DNA from: Macrococcoides caseolyticum
GTDB taxonomy: Bacteria; Bacillota; Bacilli; Staphylococcales; Staphylococcaceae
Assembly (NCBI RefSeq): GCF_002902665.1
Contig: NZ_PPRM01000042.1
Location: forward strand, 48,417-112,416
DNA length: 64,000 nt
Direction of reading: 5' to 3'
This document shows, in pieces, positions 55,780 through 63,983 of the stretch. Numbering within the stretch: the stretch's first letter is position 1; every line of letters begins with the position of its first letter. Below the pieces are notes generated by a model. It had not been told where the DNA came from, did not search any database, and was given only the letters and a program-made list of their open reading frames with translations. The position numbers were made by a program, and so were the translations under genes.

Positions 55780-56454
55780 TTATAGTGGCCCCGAAATACC
55801 TTGTTTTCTAATCATAATAAAGTGAGCTGCTAACAACGCGAATAAACATGCAGGTAAGAAGAATACATGAATCGCGAAGAATCGCGTTAATGTCTGTGCT
55901 CCAACAATATGTGGGTCACCAGCTAATAAAGTTTTTACCCATGGACCGATAAACGGTACGGATTCAGCGATTTGTAAACCTACTTTTGTCGCAAATAATG
56001 CTTTCATATCCCATGGTAATAAATAACCTGTAAACGATAATCCTAACATTACGAAGAAAATTAATACTCCAACTAACCAGTTTAATTCACGTGGCTGTTT
56101 GTATGATCCAGTGAAGAATACGCGTAATGTATGTAAGAACATCATTACTACTACTAGACTCGCACCCCAGTGATGCATACCACGTACGATAACACCTGCC
56201 GCTACATCGTGCTGTAAATAATAGACTGATTTCCAGGCGTTAACAATGTCTGGTACATAATACATCGTTAAGAACATACCGGATAAAACTTGTATTACAG
56301 TAATAAAGAATGTTAATCCACCAAAACAGTATACGAATGCAGAAAAGTGATAAGCAGGGTTAACATGCTCAGGCACCTCATGATCTGCGATATCGCGCCA
56401 AATTGGTGTAATATCGAGTCTGTCATCGACCCAATCATAGATTTTATCGATCAT
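55780..56454 (-). CDS. qcrB: Menaquinol-cytochrome c reductase, cytochrome b subunit QcrB
   Basis: A 224-residue cytochrome b6-type protein with four membrane helices. The heme-binding histidines lie in MHHWGASLVVVMMFLHTLRVF (near 95-115) and FFAIHVFFLPACLFALLAAHF (near 188-210). GYLLPWDMKALFATKVG is the conserved quinol-oxidation region. It oxidises menaquinol at the bc complex. AGGAGGGG precedes the ATG. Confidence 0.95.
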   Translation of the reverse strand: MIDKIYDWVDDRLDITPIWRDIADHEVPEHVNPAYHFSAFVYCFGGLTFFITVIQVLSGMFLTMYYVPDIVNAWKSVYYLQHDVAAGVIVRGMHHWGASLVVVMMFLHTLRVFFTGSYKQPRELNWLVGVLIFFVMLGLSFTGYLLPWDMKALFATKVGLQIAESVPFIGPWVKTLLAGDPHIVGAQTLTRFFAIHVFFLPACLFALLAAHFIMIRKQGISGPL

Positions 56455-56465
56455 TTTGTCCCCTC

Positions 56466-56969
56466 CTATTTCACTAATTCATTTTCGTGTTTTTTACCGA
56501 TTGTTAACATTCCGCCTTTTTCTCCAACTTTATATTGGTCCAAAGGTCCAAGCGGTGGTGTACCAGGAACATTCTTACCATTCTTCTCATAACGACCATT
56601 ATGACATGGACAGAAGAATTGGTTCGGATTACCTTTATCACCATTCCAAGATACTGTACAACCTAAGTGTTTACATACAGGAGATAAAGCAATAATTTCA
56701 TCGCCTTCTTTATATACCCATGCAAATTCTGTTACTTCACTCGTGTACCATGCATCTTTTTGTTCGAATTTAAAGTCAACCTTTGTTGGCTCTTCTTTAA
56801 TTTCCGAAACTTTTACGCTAGTAGTGATCATATCTCCAGCTGCACCACTTTTAAATACTGGATCTAATGCAAAACGACCTAAAGGCATAACCATACCAGC
56901 AGCCATAAATGATCCAACTCCCATTAAGGAATAGTTTAAAAATTGGCGTCGTGTGACACGTTGGCTCAT
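56466..56969 (-). CDS. qcrA: Menaquinol-cytochrome c reductase, Rieske iron-sulfur subunit QcrA
   Basis: A 167-residue protein. An N-terminal RRQFLNYS twin-arginine-like signal and membrane anchor (about 5-28) are followed by a Rieske domain. The [2Fe-2S] ligands are C99, H101, C120 and H123 (CKH and CPCH), with C104 and C122 as the stabilising disulfide pair. It passes electrons from menaquinol to the cytochrome c domain of QcrC. The ribosome-binding site is an unusually G-rich AGAGGGGGG that can pair with the Fur-regulated sRNA at 14104-14205. First gene of qcrABC. Confidence 0.95.
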   Translation of the reverse strand: MSQRVTRRQFLNYSLMGVGSFMAAGMVMPLGRFALDPVFKSGAAGDMITTSVKVSEIKEEPTKVDFKFEQKDAWYTSEVTEFAWVYKEGDEIIALSPVCKHLGCTVSWNGDKGNPNQFFCPCHNGRYEKNGKNVPGTPPLGPLDQYKVGEKGGMLTIGKKHENELVK

Positions 56970-57018
56970 TTAATTTTCCCCCCTCTAATGCGATTCTTTT
57001 TATAAAAAATATACTAGG

Positions 57019-57047
57019 ACATATCAATTTTAGCCTATAAATATAGC
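57019..57047 (-). promoter_or_regulatory. Predicted sigma-A promoter of qcrABC
   Basis: On the minus strand TTGACC, 17 bases, TAAAAT. It gives a leader of about 45 bases before the qcrA start. Coordinates are approximate to a few bases. Confidence 0.55.
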
Positions 57048-57064
57048 TTGGTCAATAAGATGTC

Positions 57065-57086
57065 ACAATTTAAGTACTAAAATTGT
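57065..57086. repeat. Inverted repeat upstream of the qcrABC promoter
   Basis: ACAATTTAAGTACTAAAATTGT is a 22-base inverted repeat with one mismatched pair in the arms, lying upstream of the -35 box and right after the ypiF stop. It may be a regulator site or a weak ypiF terminator; no T-tract follows. Confidence 0.45.
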
Positions 57087-57088
57087 CA

Positions 57089-57514
57089 TTATTTATTCCA
57101 AAGTGTAATAATAAATTTCATCAAAGATTTAACGTTGTCCTGAATAAATTCCTGCTTCATCTCATTATCCATCGATGCTAACGGAATAATATTCACTTTA
57201 TGGACATTATCCGCATCAATTGGCAATATTTGTGGACATACGACAACGATATTCTTGAACCCATATTCTTTAAGCTGTGTATCTATAAGACCCGTTGGAT
57301 CATAGTCACTTAAAATTTGCACTGGAGGCAGTACAAGAAGACGTCCTTTAAACTGTTGTTCAGCACCTAAAGTTACATATTGAATCATTTCATATTGATC
57401 TGCTATATCTAAAAGTCGAGCGCTATAGTTTGCCGGTATTGCTGGAATGATTGCAGTATCAATATATTCTATCTGATCGTTTAGCAACATAAGATCATTA
57501 TGATTAAAAAGCAT
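57089..57514 (-). CDS. ypiF: YpiF-like protein (DUF2487)
   Basis: A 141-residue soluble protein. It contains VTLGAEQQFKGRLLVLPPV and PTGLIDTQLKEYGFKNIVVV, the DUF2487/YpiF pattern. Function unknown; in Bacillus it sits between ypiB and qcrA, exactly as here, hinting at a link with the bc complex. Two bases separate it from ypiB. Confidence 0.78.
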   Translation of the reverse strand: MLFNHNDLMLLNDQIEYIDTAIIPAIPANYSARLLDIADQYEMIQYVTLGAEQQFKGRLLVLPPVQILSDYDPTGLIDTQLKEYGFKNIVVVCPQILPIDADNVHKVNIIPLASMDNEMKQEFIQDNVKSLMKFIITLWNK

Positions 57515-57516
57515 TC

Positions 57517-58044
57517 CTATTCTCCTATCATGTGTAATAATTGTATCAATTGATTAAATGTATATTTGTCTTTATTCAATAAAGTCTCTTCAATCAACTG
57601 CTCTATATACTGTTTAATTTCTTTTTCTATAGTTTCATTGTGCTGTATATAATGAAGCTTCTCCTTAATCTGGCTGTATTCAGAATTATCTAATGATGCC
57701 ACAAAAAACCTTAACTGTTCTTTAATCTCGATTTCAAGATATTTGTTATCGTGCGGAAATACATCAAGATAAATATCATGATCTAACGATAATAAATAGT
57801 GAAAAATAACAAATGCATCAGTGACAATTCCGTGAGCAAGCACGAGATGACACTTAAAGTCAGGATAGATAATCAGGCGATTGATGAATACATCTGTTCT
57901 CATAATATTGATATATGTAAGTATATCTTCTCGATCTTTTATTAAATTCAGTATCCATACCAAGTTCTTATTCTCTATATTATAGTTATTTAACAAATGT
58001 CTTAAATAGTTCTTGCGGTCATTGATAATGTTAGTATATGTCAT
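57517..58044 (-). CDS. ypiB: YpiB-like protein (UPF0302)
   Basis: A 175-residue protein with the UPF0302 pattern: KNYLRHLLNNYNIENKNLVWIL at the start, DAFVIFHYLLSL near residue 75, and a helical C-terminus. Function unknown in this organism. The ATG at 58044 has GGAG upstream and overlaps the end of the TPR gene by 14 bases. Confidence 0.78.
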   Translation of the reverse strand: MTYTNIINDRKNYLRHLLNNYNIENKNLVWILNLIKDREDILTYINIMRTDVFINRLIIYPDFKCHLVLAHGIVTDAFVIFHYLLSLDHDIYLDVFPHDNKYLEIEIKEQLRFFVASLDNSEYSQIKEKLHYIQHNETIEKEIKQYIEQLIEETLLNKDKYTFNQLIQLLHMIGE

Positions 58045-59245
58045 CAAACTCCGGATCCAGACTTATAATTATTTTGTAGAGCTGTTCACTACGCATTTGG
58101 TCCGCAATTTCTCGGCTATAATAATAATAATCTTTCAGGAAAGAAACATTTTCATTCAGACTATTGTAAGCTTCTTTATAGAAATGCTTTGCTTCTTTAT
58201 CTTTTTCCAGCTGTTGATAGCTATATGCTAAATGCCATAAAATCTCTGGATCAATATCATCTTCGTCAATAACAGTAAATAGCTGGACCATCTCTTCATA
58301 TAGTTCTTCTTTGCGATAATAATCTGCTAATACTAATCCCGCTTCAGTATAAGAAGGATCAATTGTTAATGCCTGTATTAAATAGTCCGCTCCTTTTTCA
58401 TTATGCATTTTAATCATGATACGTCCTGTATCAGCAAGCAGCTCTTTATAAAATTCATTTAATCGTATCCCTTGCTGACCTACCAAAATTGCATCTTCAT
58501 ATTTGCGTTCACTTTCTAACAGCTCAACTAATAACAGATATGCCTGCATAAAATCAGGATCTTTGTCCAGTAAAGACTGTAGTGTCGATATTGCTCTATC
58601 CATCAGACCGGATTTTTGATAGCTAATCGCTTTTTTGAAGAAATCATCGCTCGTATAATCTTTCTCATCTATTTTCTCATAGTAAACTACCGCCTGATCG
58701 TAATCACCTGTCTGTAATAAGCTATCTGCAATCCTTAAATTCAAATTAACATTGTTAATTTCATCAATACCACTATTTAATAATGTTTCATAGTTTCTTA
58801 CAGCTGGCAAATATTGCCCGTCAAAGTAATAGAGTTCTGCCAATGCAAAGCTAAGCACTGGATCTTCATTAGACAGTTCATAAGCTTCTTTCACCTTCTC
58901 TATTGCGACTTCTGGCATATCCTGCTGTTGAAAGATATCCGCTTCAAGCATCAATCTTTCTATTGTTTTAGGGAGTCCATGTAAAATCATTAATGCCTGA
59001 TCCATATCGTTCGTATCGATCAGACTTTCGATATAAAAGCTTAGAACCTCAGGCTCATCGGGGTATAGTTCAAACAATCGTTCAAATACAAGTTTACCTT
59101 CTTGTACAATTCCAAATTGCATGAGGGTTGTACCCAGTTCAAAAAGTGCATCATGATCATCTGTAAATAAAGCACTTTTTACATTATCGTTCAGACCTTC
59201 TAGGTGCTGCAGATGAATCTGATCGATTAATTGATTAATATCCAT
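58031..59245 (-). CDS. ypiA: Tetratricopeptide-repeat protein (YpiA-like)
   Basis: A 404-residue, nearly all-helical TPR protein with about ten degenerate repeats (for example DDHDALFELGTTLMQFG, DPVLSFALAELYYFDGQY, GDYDQAVVYYEKI). It matches YpiA, which lies downstream of aroA/aroE in Firmicutes. TPR proteins serve as protein-binding scaffolds; the partner is unknown. Its start overlaps the aroA stop by one base. Confidence 0.8.
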   Translation of the reverse strand: MDINQLIDQIHLQHLEGLNDNVKSALFTDDHDALFELGTTLMQFGIVQEGKLVFERLFELYPDEPEVLSFYIESLIDTNDMDQALMILHGLPKTIERLMLEADIFQQQDMPEVAIEKVKEAYELSNEDPVLSFALAELYYFDGQYLPAVRNYETLLNSGIDEINNVNLNLRIADSLLQTGDYDQAVVYYEKIDEKDYTSDDFFKKAISYQKSGLMDRAISTLQSLLDKDPDFMQAYLLLVELLESERKYEDAILVGQQGIRLNEFYKELLADTGRIMIKMHNEKGADYLIQALTIDPSYTEAGLVLADYYRKEELYEEMVQLFTVIDEDDIDPEILWHLAYSYQQLEKDKEAKHFYKEAYNSLNENVSFLKDYYYYSREIADQMRSEQLYKIIISLDPEFDDIY

Positions 59246-60546
59246 TATAACTCTCCTTTTAACTGATTAATATGTTCCATGAAGCTCGGATATGAGATGT
59301 TTACCGCTTCAAATTGATTGATTTCGATTTCTACCGTTTCAAGTAATGCTGCAACTGCGAGCATCATTCCAATACGATGATCGCCATAAGAATCAAAGGT
59401 ATCACGTGTACGCTCATCCTTTACTTTACCGTAAACGACCATACCATCTGTTGTTGGTTCTATCTTGTAACCTAATGCATTAAGTTCAGAAACAACCGTA
59501 TCAATTCGATTGGTCTCTTTCACCTTCAGTTCTTCTGCATCCCTTATCTCACTCCTACCCTGTGCATGTGCTAATAACAATGCAATCACTGGAATCTCAT
59601 CTATAAGCTTTGGTATTAATGAACCTTCAATCGTAATTCCAGTCAGATTATGCGTATATGAAACGACGATATCACTTACAGGTTCTGTCTGTTGTACTTT
59701 GTCAATAACTTGAATATTACCGCCCATCATCTTGACAACTTCTAGAATACCACTTCTCGTTACATTCGTTCCAACGTCCTGCAAAGTAATCTTGCTACCA
59801 GGAATAATCAAAGCTGCAACGATAAAAAATGCAGCTGATGATATATCTCCAGGGATTTCTATGTCCTTCATCTTGATAGCATGTATACCATTCGATTTTA
59901 ACAAGATTGTTCTATCATTAACCTCAATATCGATATTGTTATTTTTAAACATTAACTCAGTATGGTTTCGAGAGATGTCTTGTTCAGTGATGCGCACTTC
60001 ATCATCTGCATATAGACCGGCTAGTAATATCGCACTTTTTACTTGTGCGCTTTTCACAGGCATCATATAGTTTATTCCCTGTACTTTAGAAATATCTCCA
60101 TCATTGATAATAATCGGCGTAAACTGATTATCCCTTCCTTTAATGTTTACCCCCATCTCTCTTAAGGGTTCGATGACGCGCCCCATCGGACGTTGCCCGA
60201 TGGATGCATCTCCATCTAATACCGTTTTAAACGGAAGACCTGCAAGTAAGCCACACAATAATCGTGTCGTAGTCCCTGAATTTCCAGTATAAAGGATTTC
60301 AGCAGGCTCACGAAACTGCTCATAGCCTGGTGAATCAACGATAACGTTATCCTCTTCTATTGAAATCTGAACGCCTAACTTCCTGAAAATATTAATTGTT
60401 GAAACACAGTCTTCTCCCAATAATGGCTTTGAAATAACCGTCTTTCCTTTACTTAAACTCGCAAGCATAATTGCACGATGCGTTATCGATTTGTCACCTG
60501 GAACAGAAACTTCTCCTGTTAATGGTCCATTATATTTTAATTTCAC
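59245..60546 (-). CDS. aroA: 3-phosphoshikimate 1-carboxyvinyltransferase (EPSP synthase)
   Basis: A 433-residue EPSP synthase of the shikimate pathway, adding enolpyruvate from PEP to shikimate-3-phosphate. It shows PGDKSITHRAIMLA near residue 16 (shikimate-3-phosphate and PEP binding), the LYTGNSGTTTRLLCG segment near 85 (class II-like rather than the enteric GNAGTAMRP form), and DYGDHRIGM-like SYGDHRIGMMLA near 387. It overlaps aroB by 4 bases. Confidence 0.95.
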   Translation of the reverse strand: MKLKYNGPLTGEVSVPGDKSITHRAIMLASLSKGKTVISKPLLGEDCVSTINIFRKLGVQISIEEDNVIVDSPGYEQFREPAEILYTGNSGTTTRLLCGLLAGLPFKTVLDGDASIGQRPMGRVIEPLREMGVNIKGRDNQFTPIIINDGDISKVQGINYMMPVKSAQVKSAILLAGLYADDEVRITEQDISRNHTELMFKNNNIDIEVNDRTILLKSNGIHAIKMKDIEIPGDISSAAFFIVAALIIPGSKITLQDVGTNVTRSGILEVVKMMGGNIQVIDKVQQTEPVSDIVVSYTHNLTGITIEGSLIPKLIDEIPVIALLLAHAQGRSEIRDAEELKVKETNRIDTVVSELNALGYKIEPTTDGMVVYGKVKDERTRDTFDSYGDHRIGMMLAVAALLETVEIEINQFEAVNISYPSFMEHINQLKGEL

Positions 60547-61616
60547 AACAGTTCACCTTCTAGCTTTCTTAACCTCTCAAATGCTTTCCTTAATCGTTTA
60601 ACATCTACTTGTTCTACTTTGTAGCCATCATTTTCATAGTACAACACAAAATTAATTTCGTTCGCTTCGTTCTTCTTATCCTGTCTCATAAGCTCGTAAT
60701 ATATATCAAAGTTATCATAGACTAATTTCTTTAACCCGAGACGGTGCATCCAGCGCATGAGTGACATGATGTCGCTTTCAATAACATCACTTAAAAGTAA
60801 CGCATAGATCATACCATGCATGACTGCAATACCATGGGGTAACTTATGATGAAATTCAATTGCATGTCCGAAAGTATGTCCGAAGTTCAAAAACTTTCTA
60901 ACACCTGATTCAAATTCATCATCATGGACAACTTTCATCTTTGTCTGAATACCAAACGTTATCCACTTATCAATCGCATGCAGTTCACTCAAACAAACTT
61001 CATCTTTAACATCATGCATTATTTCTAGTACAGTCTCACTTTTACTGATATGCCCATTAGTATTGAGTAATACGTGTTTAATAATTTCAGCAAAACCACT
61101 TAACTTTTCGCTTTGTGATAACGTATCTAGAAAATCCAGATCATAGAGTACCATATCAGGGCGTTTAAATGCACCGATTAAGTTCTTACCTGAGCTTGCA
61201 TTGATTCCCGTTTTACCACCAATCGAAGCATCATGCGCCAGTATCGTCGTCGGTACTTGAATAAAATGAATGCCGCGTAAGAGCGTCGCTGCAACAAATC
61301 CTGTAAAATCACCTGTCGCACCTCCGCCAATTGCAAAGAGACAACTGTGTCTTGTTACGTGCATCGATAATAGCTTTTCTACTACCGTACTGTAATGATG
61401 CATTGTTTTAACTTGCTCGCCACCTGGAATCAGCAACTTAAAGATGGAATGCTTGTTCAAGAACAAATCAATTTTCTGTTGATGCAACCGATATACTGAT
61501 TCATCTATCAGTGCGATACGTTTATCATAATAATTAAAATCATAGTCTTTATTTAATACTTTGTATTCTACAAAAATATCATAATTATTGTCATTATAAT
61601 TCGTCGTTAACTTCAT
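60543..61616 (-). CDS. aroB: 3-dehydroquinate synthase
   Basis: A 357-residue AroB. It has the NAD-binding region LLIPGGEQVK (near 64), GGGATGDFTGFVAA (near 98), VPTTILAHDASIGGKTGIN (near 122; Lys in GGKTG) and the zinc ligands in ESGVRKFLNFGHTFGHAIE (near 235). It makes 3-dehydroquinate from DAHP. Ten bases follow aroC. Confidence 0.95.
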   Translation of the reverse strand: MKLTTNYNDNNYDIFVEYKVLNKDYDFNYYDKRIALIDESVYRLHQQKIDLFLNKHSIFKLLIPGGEQVKTMHHYSTVVEKLLSMHVTRHSCLFAIGGGATGDFTGFVAATLLRGIHFIQVPTTILAHDASIGGKTGINASSGKNLIGAFKRPDMVLYDLDFLDTLSQSEKLSGFAEIIKHVLLNTNGHISKSETVLEIMHDVKDEVCLSELHAIDKWITFGIQTKMKVVHDDEFESGVRKFLNFGHTFGHAIEFHHKLPHGIAVMHGMIYALLLSDVIESDIMSLMRWMHRLGLKKLVYDNFDIYYELMRQDKKNEANEINFVLYYENDGYKVEQVDVKRLRKAFERLRKLEGELL

Positions 61617-61625
61617 ATATGCTCC

Positions 61626-62786
61626 TTAATAATCAAGGATTGCCTGGCTATGCCGTGCAATATTTTCTTTTAGCTGCTCTAGATCATTGCTCTGGAATTC
61701 ATTCAATATCTCTTTTGCCAGTTCAAATGCAACCGCATGTTCACAGACAATAGAAGCTGCAGGTACAGCACAGCTATCACTGCGTTCGATTGAAGCCTGA
61801 TATACTTCCTTTGTGTCGATATCAACAGATTGAAGCGGTTTATACAACGTCGGTATAGGTTTCATTACAGCATTCACTATAATCGGCATACCATTCGTCA
61901 TACCACCTTCAAATCCTCCAAGACTGTTAGTCATCCTATAATAACCACTGCCCTCTTTATAGCTGATTGCATCTTGTACTTTAGATCCAGGAAGATGCTT
62001 CATATCATACCCTGCACCGAAACTCACAGCTTTAAATGCATTGATACTGATGACAGATTGAGCAATCTTACCATCCAGTTTACGATCATACTGCACATAA
62101 CTTCCTAGTCCGACCGGTACGCCTTCAGCAACCACCTGTACTTCACCACCGATGGAGTCCCCATTCGACTTTGCTTCGTCAATTTTATCACGCATCGCCT
62201 GGGCCACGGTTTCATCAATACAACGAACGTCATTTATGTCGTTTTTCGTCTTAATCTCATCCAGAGTATATTCACCATTATCTCGTGCGCCACCAATCTC
62301 AATGACGCGCGAATAGATACTTATCCCTAAAGATTCAAGCAGCACCTTACACACTGCACCGACAGCAACACGTGCAGCAGTCTCACGAGCGCTTGAACGC
62401 TCCAGAACATTACGTAAATCTCTATGACGATATTTCATACCACCAACTAAATCCGCATGACCCGGTCGCGGCTTTGTAATCTTACGTTTATCCGGTGTCA
62501 TTTCTTCACTCTCTTCTACACCCATAATCTTAAGCCAATGTTTATGATCATCGTTATTCACTTCGATTGTAATTGGACTTCCGAGTGTAATGCCATGTCG
62601 TACACCCGAGGTAATCACGACTGTGTCCTTTTCAATCTGCATACGACGTCCACGCCCATAGCCACCCTGACGTTTGAGCATCTCCTTATTGATCATGTCA
62701 CTTGATAACTTCATATTCGATGGAATACCTTCAATAATCACAGTTAATTTCGGACCATGTGATTCTCCGGCTGTTAGAAATCTCAT
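61626..62786 (-). CDS. aroC: Chorismate synthase
   Basis: A 386-residue AroC. It has the N-terminal [24 protein letters not shown] near residue 39 (FMN-binding), [15 protein letters not shown] near 103, [16 protein letters not shown] near 128 and a C-terminal [21 protein letters not shown] near 335. It converts EPSP to chorismate with reduced FMN. First gene of the aroC-aroB-aroA-ypiA-ypiB-ypiF run. The terminator-like hairpin at 62860 separates it from upstream sequence. Confidence 0.96.
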   Translation of the reverse strand: MRFLTAGESHGPKLTVIIEGIPSNMKLSSDMINKEMLKRQGGYGRGRRMQIEKDTVVITSGVRHGITLGSPITIEVNNDDHKHWLKIMGVEESEEMTPDKRKITKPRPGHADLVGGMKYRHRDLRNVLERSSARETAARVAVGAVCKVLLESLGISIYSRVIEIGGARDNGEYTLDEIKTKNDINDVRCIDETVAQAMRDKIDEAKSNGDSIGGEVQVVAEGVPVGLGSYVQYDRKLDGKIAQSVISINAFKAVSFGAGYDMKHLPGSKVQDAISYKEGSGYYRMTNSLGGFEGGMTNGMPIIVNAVMKPIPTLYKPLQSVDIDTKEVYQASIERSDSCAVPAASIVCEHAVAFELAKEILNEFQSNDLEQLKENIARHSQAILDY

Positions 62787-63102
62787 ATTAAAACCTCACA
62801 ATATATAATAAGTATTATTATAACGCACTTACAATGATATTTATAACCAAAAAGAAAAAGGTCAAGACAAGTATGCCTTAACCTAAGTATTTAATCGTTT
62901 CGAATTAGTACACCCAAGCAGATGTCACTCGAAAGGATAATACACCAGGAATTTCACAGAGTTAAAAAACATTGATTTTACAGCTTTTTAAGGCATTTGA
63001 TTTTAATTTCTATTTCATGCAATTTCTCATATTATTAATTATCTGCCCTTTATCTGCCCTTTTTTATCAATAACAAAATAAAGTATTTATTTTAAATCAA
63101 AT
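62787..63102. other. Non-coding gap between aroC and the AT-rich orphan gene
   Basis: Together with the terminator at 63103-63118, this gap is 332 bases long and has no credible ORF. It holds, from right to left on the minus strand: an 11-base tandem repeat (AGGGCAGATAA, at about 63044-63064), AT-rich sequence, a hairpin with U-run (62850-62883) and a -10-like TATAAT near 62815 for aroC. No tRNA, T-box or riboswitch was recognised. Confidence 0.6.
62850..62883 (-). terminator. Terminator-like hairpin upstream of aroC
   Basis: On the minus strand a 10-bp RNA stem (two G-U pairs, 4-base loop) is followed by TTTTTCTTTTT. It lies about 65 bases before the aroC start, so it ends transcription from upstream or acts as an attenuator. 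Confidence 0.65.
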
Positions 63103-63139
63103 AAAAAACCACTTTTCCTTATTGGCAATGTGGTTTTTT
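63103..63139 (-). terminator. Terminator of the orphan gene
   Basis: A 10-bp stem AAAAAACCAC/GTGGTTTTTT with a 17-base loop; it overlaps the stop codon, and the descending arm supplies the T-run. Confidence 0.75.
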
Positions 63140-63916
63140 AGTGCCCTTTTTTAGTTTATTAGTTAGTAGATATTTATCCACTAAATCATCAAAATTCAAA
63201 TGTGGATTATTTAAAAATATATTCATCATTTCTCTAACGACTTTTAAAGTATCTTGAAACAATGATTCTTTTGATAACTTTGACTTTCCAGGTTCACATA
63301 GCTTATTTCCGTGTCTTGCAATTAAACCGCTATTTAAGTAATTGTTTGCAATGCCATTATGTTTTGACAACTTTTTTTGTTGATTGCTCAAGATTGAAGT
63401 ATCTATATACGATATATCTCTAGTAAGTATTATCAATGATTTAGCAGTATCATCTATTTTATACATATTTACAAAAGTATGTTCATCTAATTTGTTTACC
63501 CTATTCAATAGCACAAAAATATCTCTTATATTTTGAGAGGTTAAAGCAATCTTAAGTAATTTGTCTCCGTCGCTTTCTATTATTTGGTTATATTTAATAT
63601 TATATTTAGTACAGTTTATGATCTCATATGCTTCAATTTGTTTTTCAATATCAAAATCATTCAATTTATTTACCATTAAAGGACGTTCACCAAGACAAAT
63701 TTTAATTCCATTTAAAACTTCCAATAAGTATCTATTTATATACTTGTTAATAATATCTCCATAAATTTCTTTTGTATAATCAGTAGTAAAGTAATAATTT
63801 TCTCTATCAATATCTAAATAATTTTCTTCTTGCAGAACATAAATACCATAATTGCCACAATAAGAAGTTCTATGGCTATAAGAATTTTCTAGAATTTCAA
63901 TATCATATTTTTCCAA
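63119..63916 (-). CDS. AT-rich orphan gene, function not recognised
   Basis: A 265-residue, charged soluble protein rich in Asn, Lys, Ile and Tyr; no signal peptide or membrane segment is seen. The N-terminal third is rich in aromatic residues and Asn; residues about 170-265 look helical (NNYLNSGLIARHGNKL, SLFQDTLKVVREMMNIFLNNP). The codons are more AT-rich than the neighbouring core genes, which suggests recent acquisition. The start is supported by GGAGG eight bases upstream. I cannot place it in a family; the C-terminal part faintly recalls Abi/HEPN-like defence proteins, but the diagnostic RxxxxH motif is not seen. Confidence 0.6.
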   Translation of the reverse strand: MEKYDIEILENSYSHRTSYCGNYGIYVLQEENYLDIDRENYYFTTDYTKEIYGDIINKYINRYLLEVLNGIKICLGERPLMVNKLNDFDIEKQIEAYEIINCTKYNIKYNQIIESDGDKLLKIALTSQNIRDIFVLLNRVNKLDEHTFVNMYKIDDTAKSLIILTRDISYIDTSILSNQQKKLSKHNGIANNYLNSGLIARHGNKLCEPGKSKLSKESLFQDTLKVVREMMNIFLNNPHLNFDDLVDKYLLTNKLKKGTKKPHCQ

Positions 63917-63969
63917 TAGTTATTGCCTCCATAAATTCATATCTGTACATTTTTAAACTATATTATCAA

Positions 63970-63983
63970 TTATATCGATATAA
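63970..63983. repeat. Perfect palindrome upstream of the orphan gene
   Basis: TTATATCGATATAA is a 14-base perfect palindrome about 54 bases upstream of the orphan gene start, overlapping a -10-like TATAAT on the minus strand. A possible operator, but AT-rich palindromes arise easily by chance. Confidence 0.3.

Noticed and set aside
62830..62881. A 15-codon plus-strand ORF (MIFITKKKKVKTSMP).
   Set aside because: No ribosome-binding site; it overlaps the terminator-like hairpin and its A-tract.
62870..62960. Loose resemblance of the gap (TACTAAT...CGA...ACTTAGGTTAAG on the minus strand) to the ends of 23S rRNA genes.
   Set aside because: Only short scattered words match, and no rRNA core sequence is present. 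Treated as chance.
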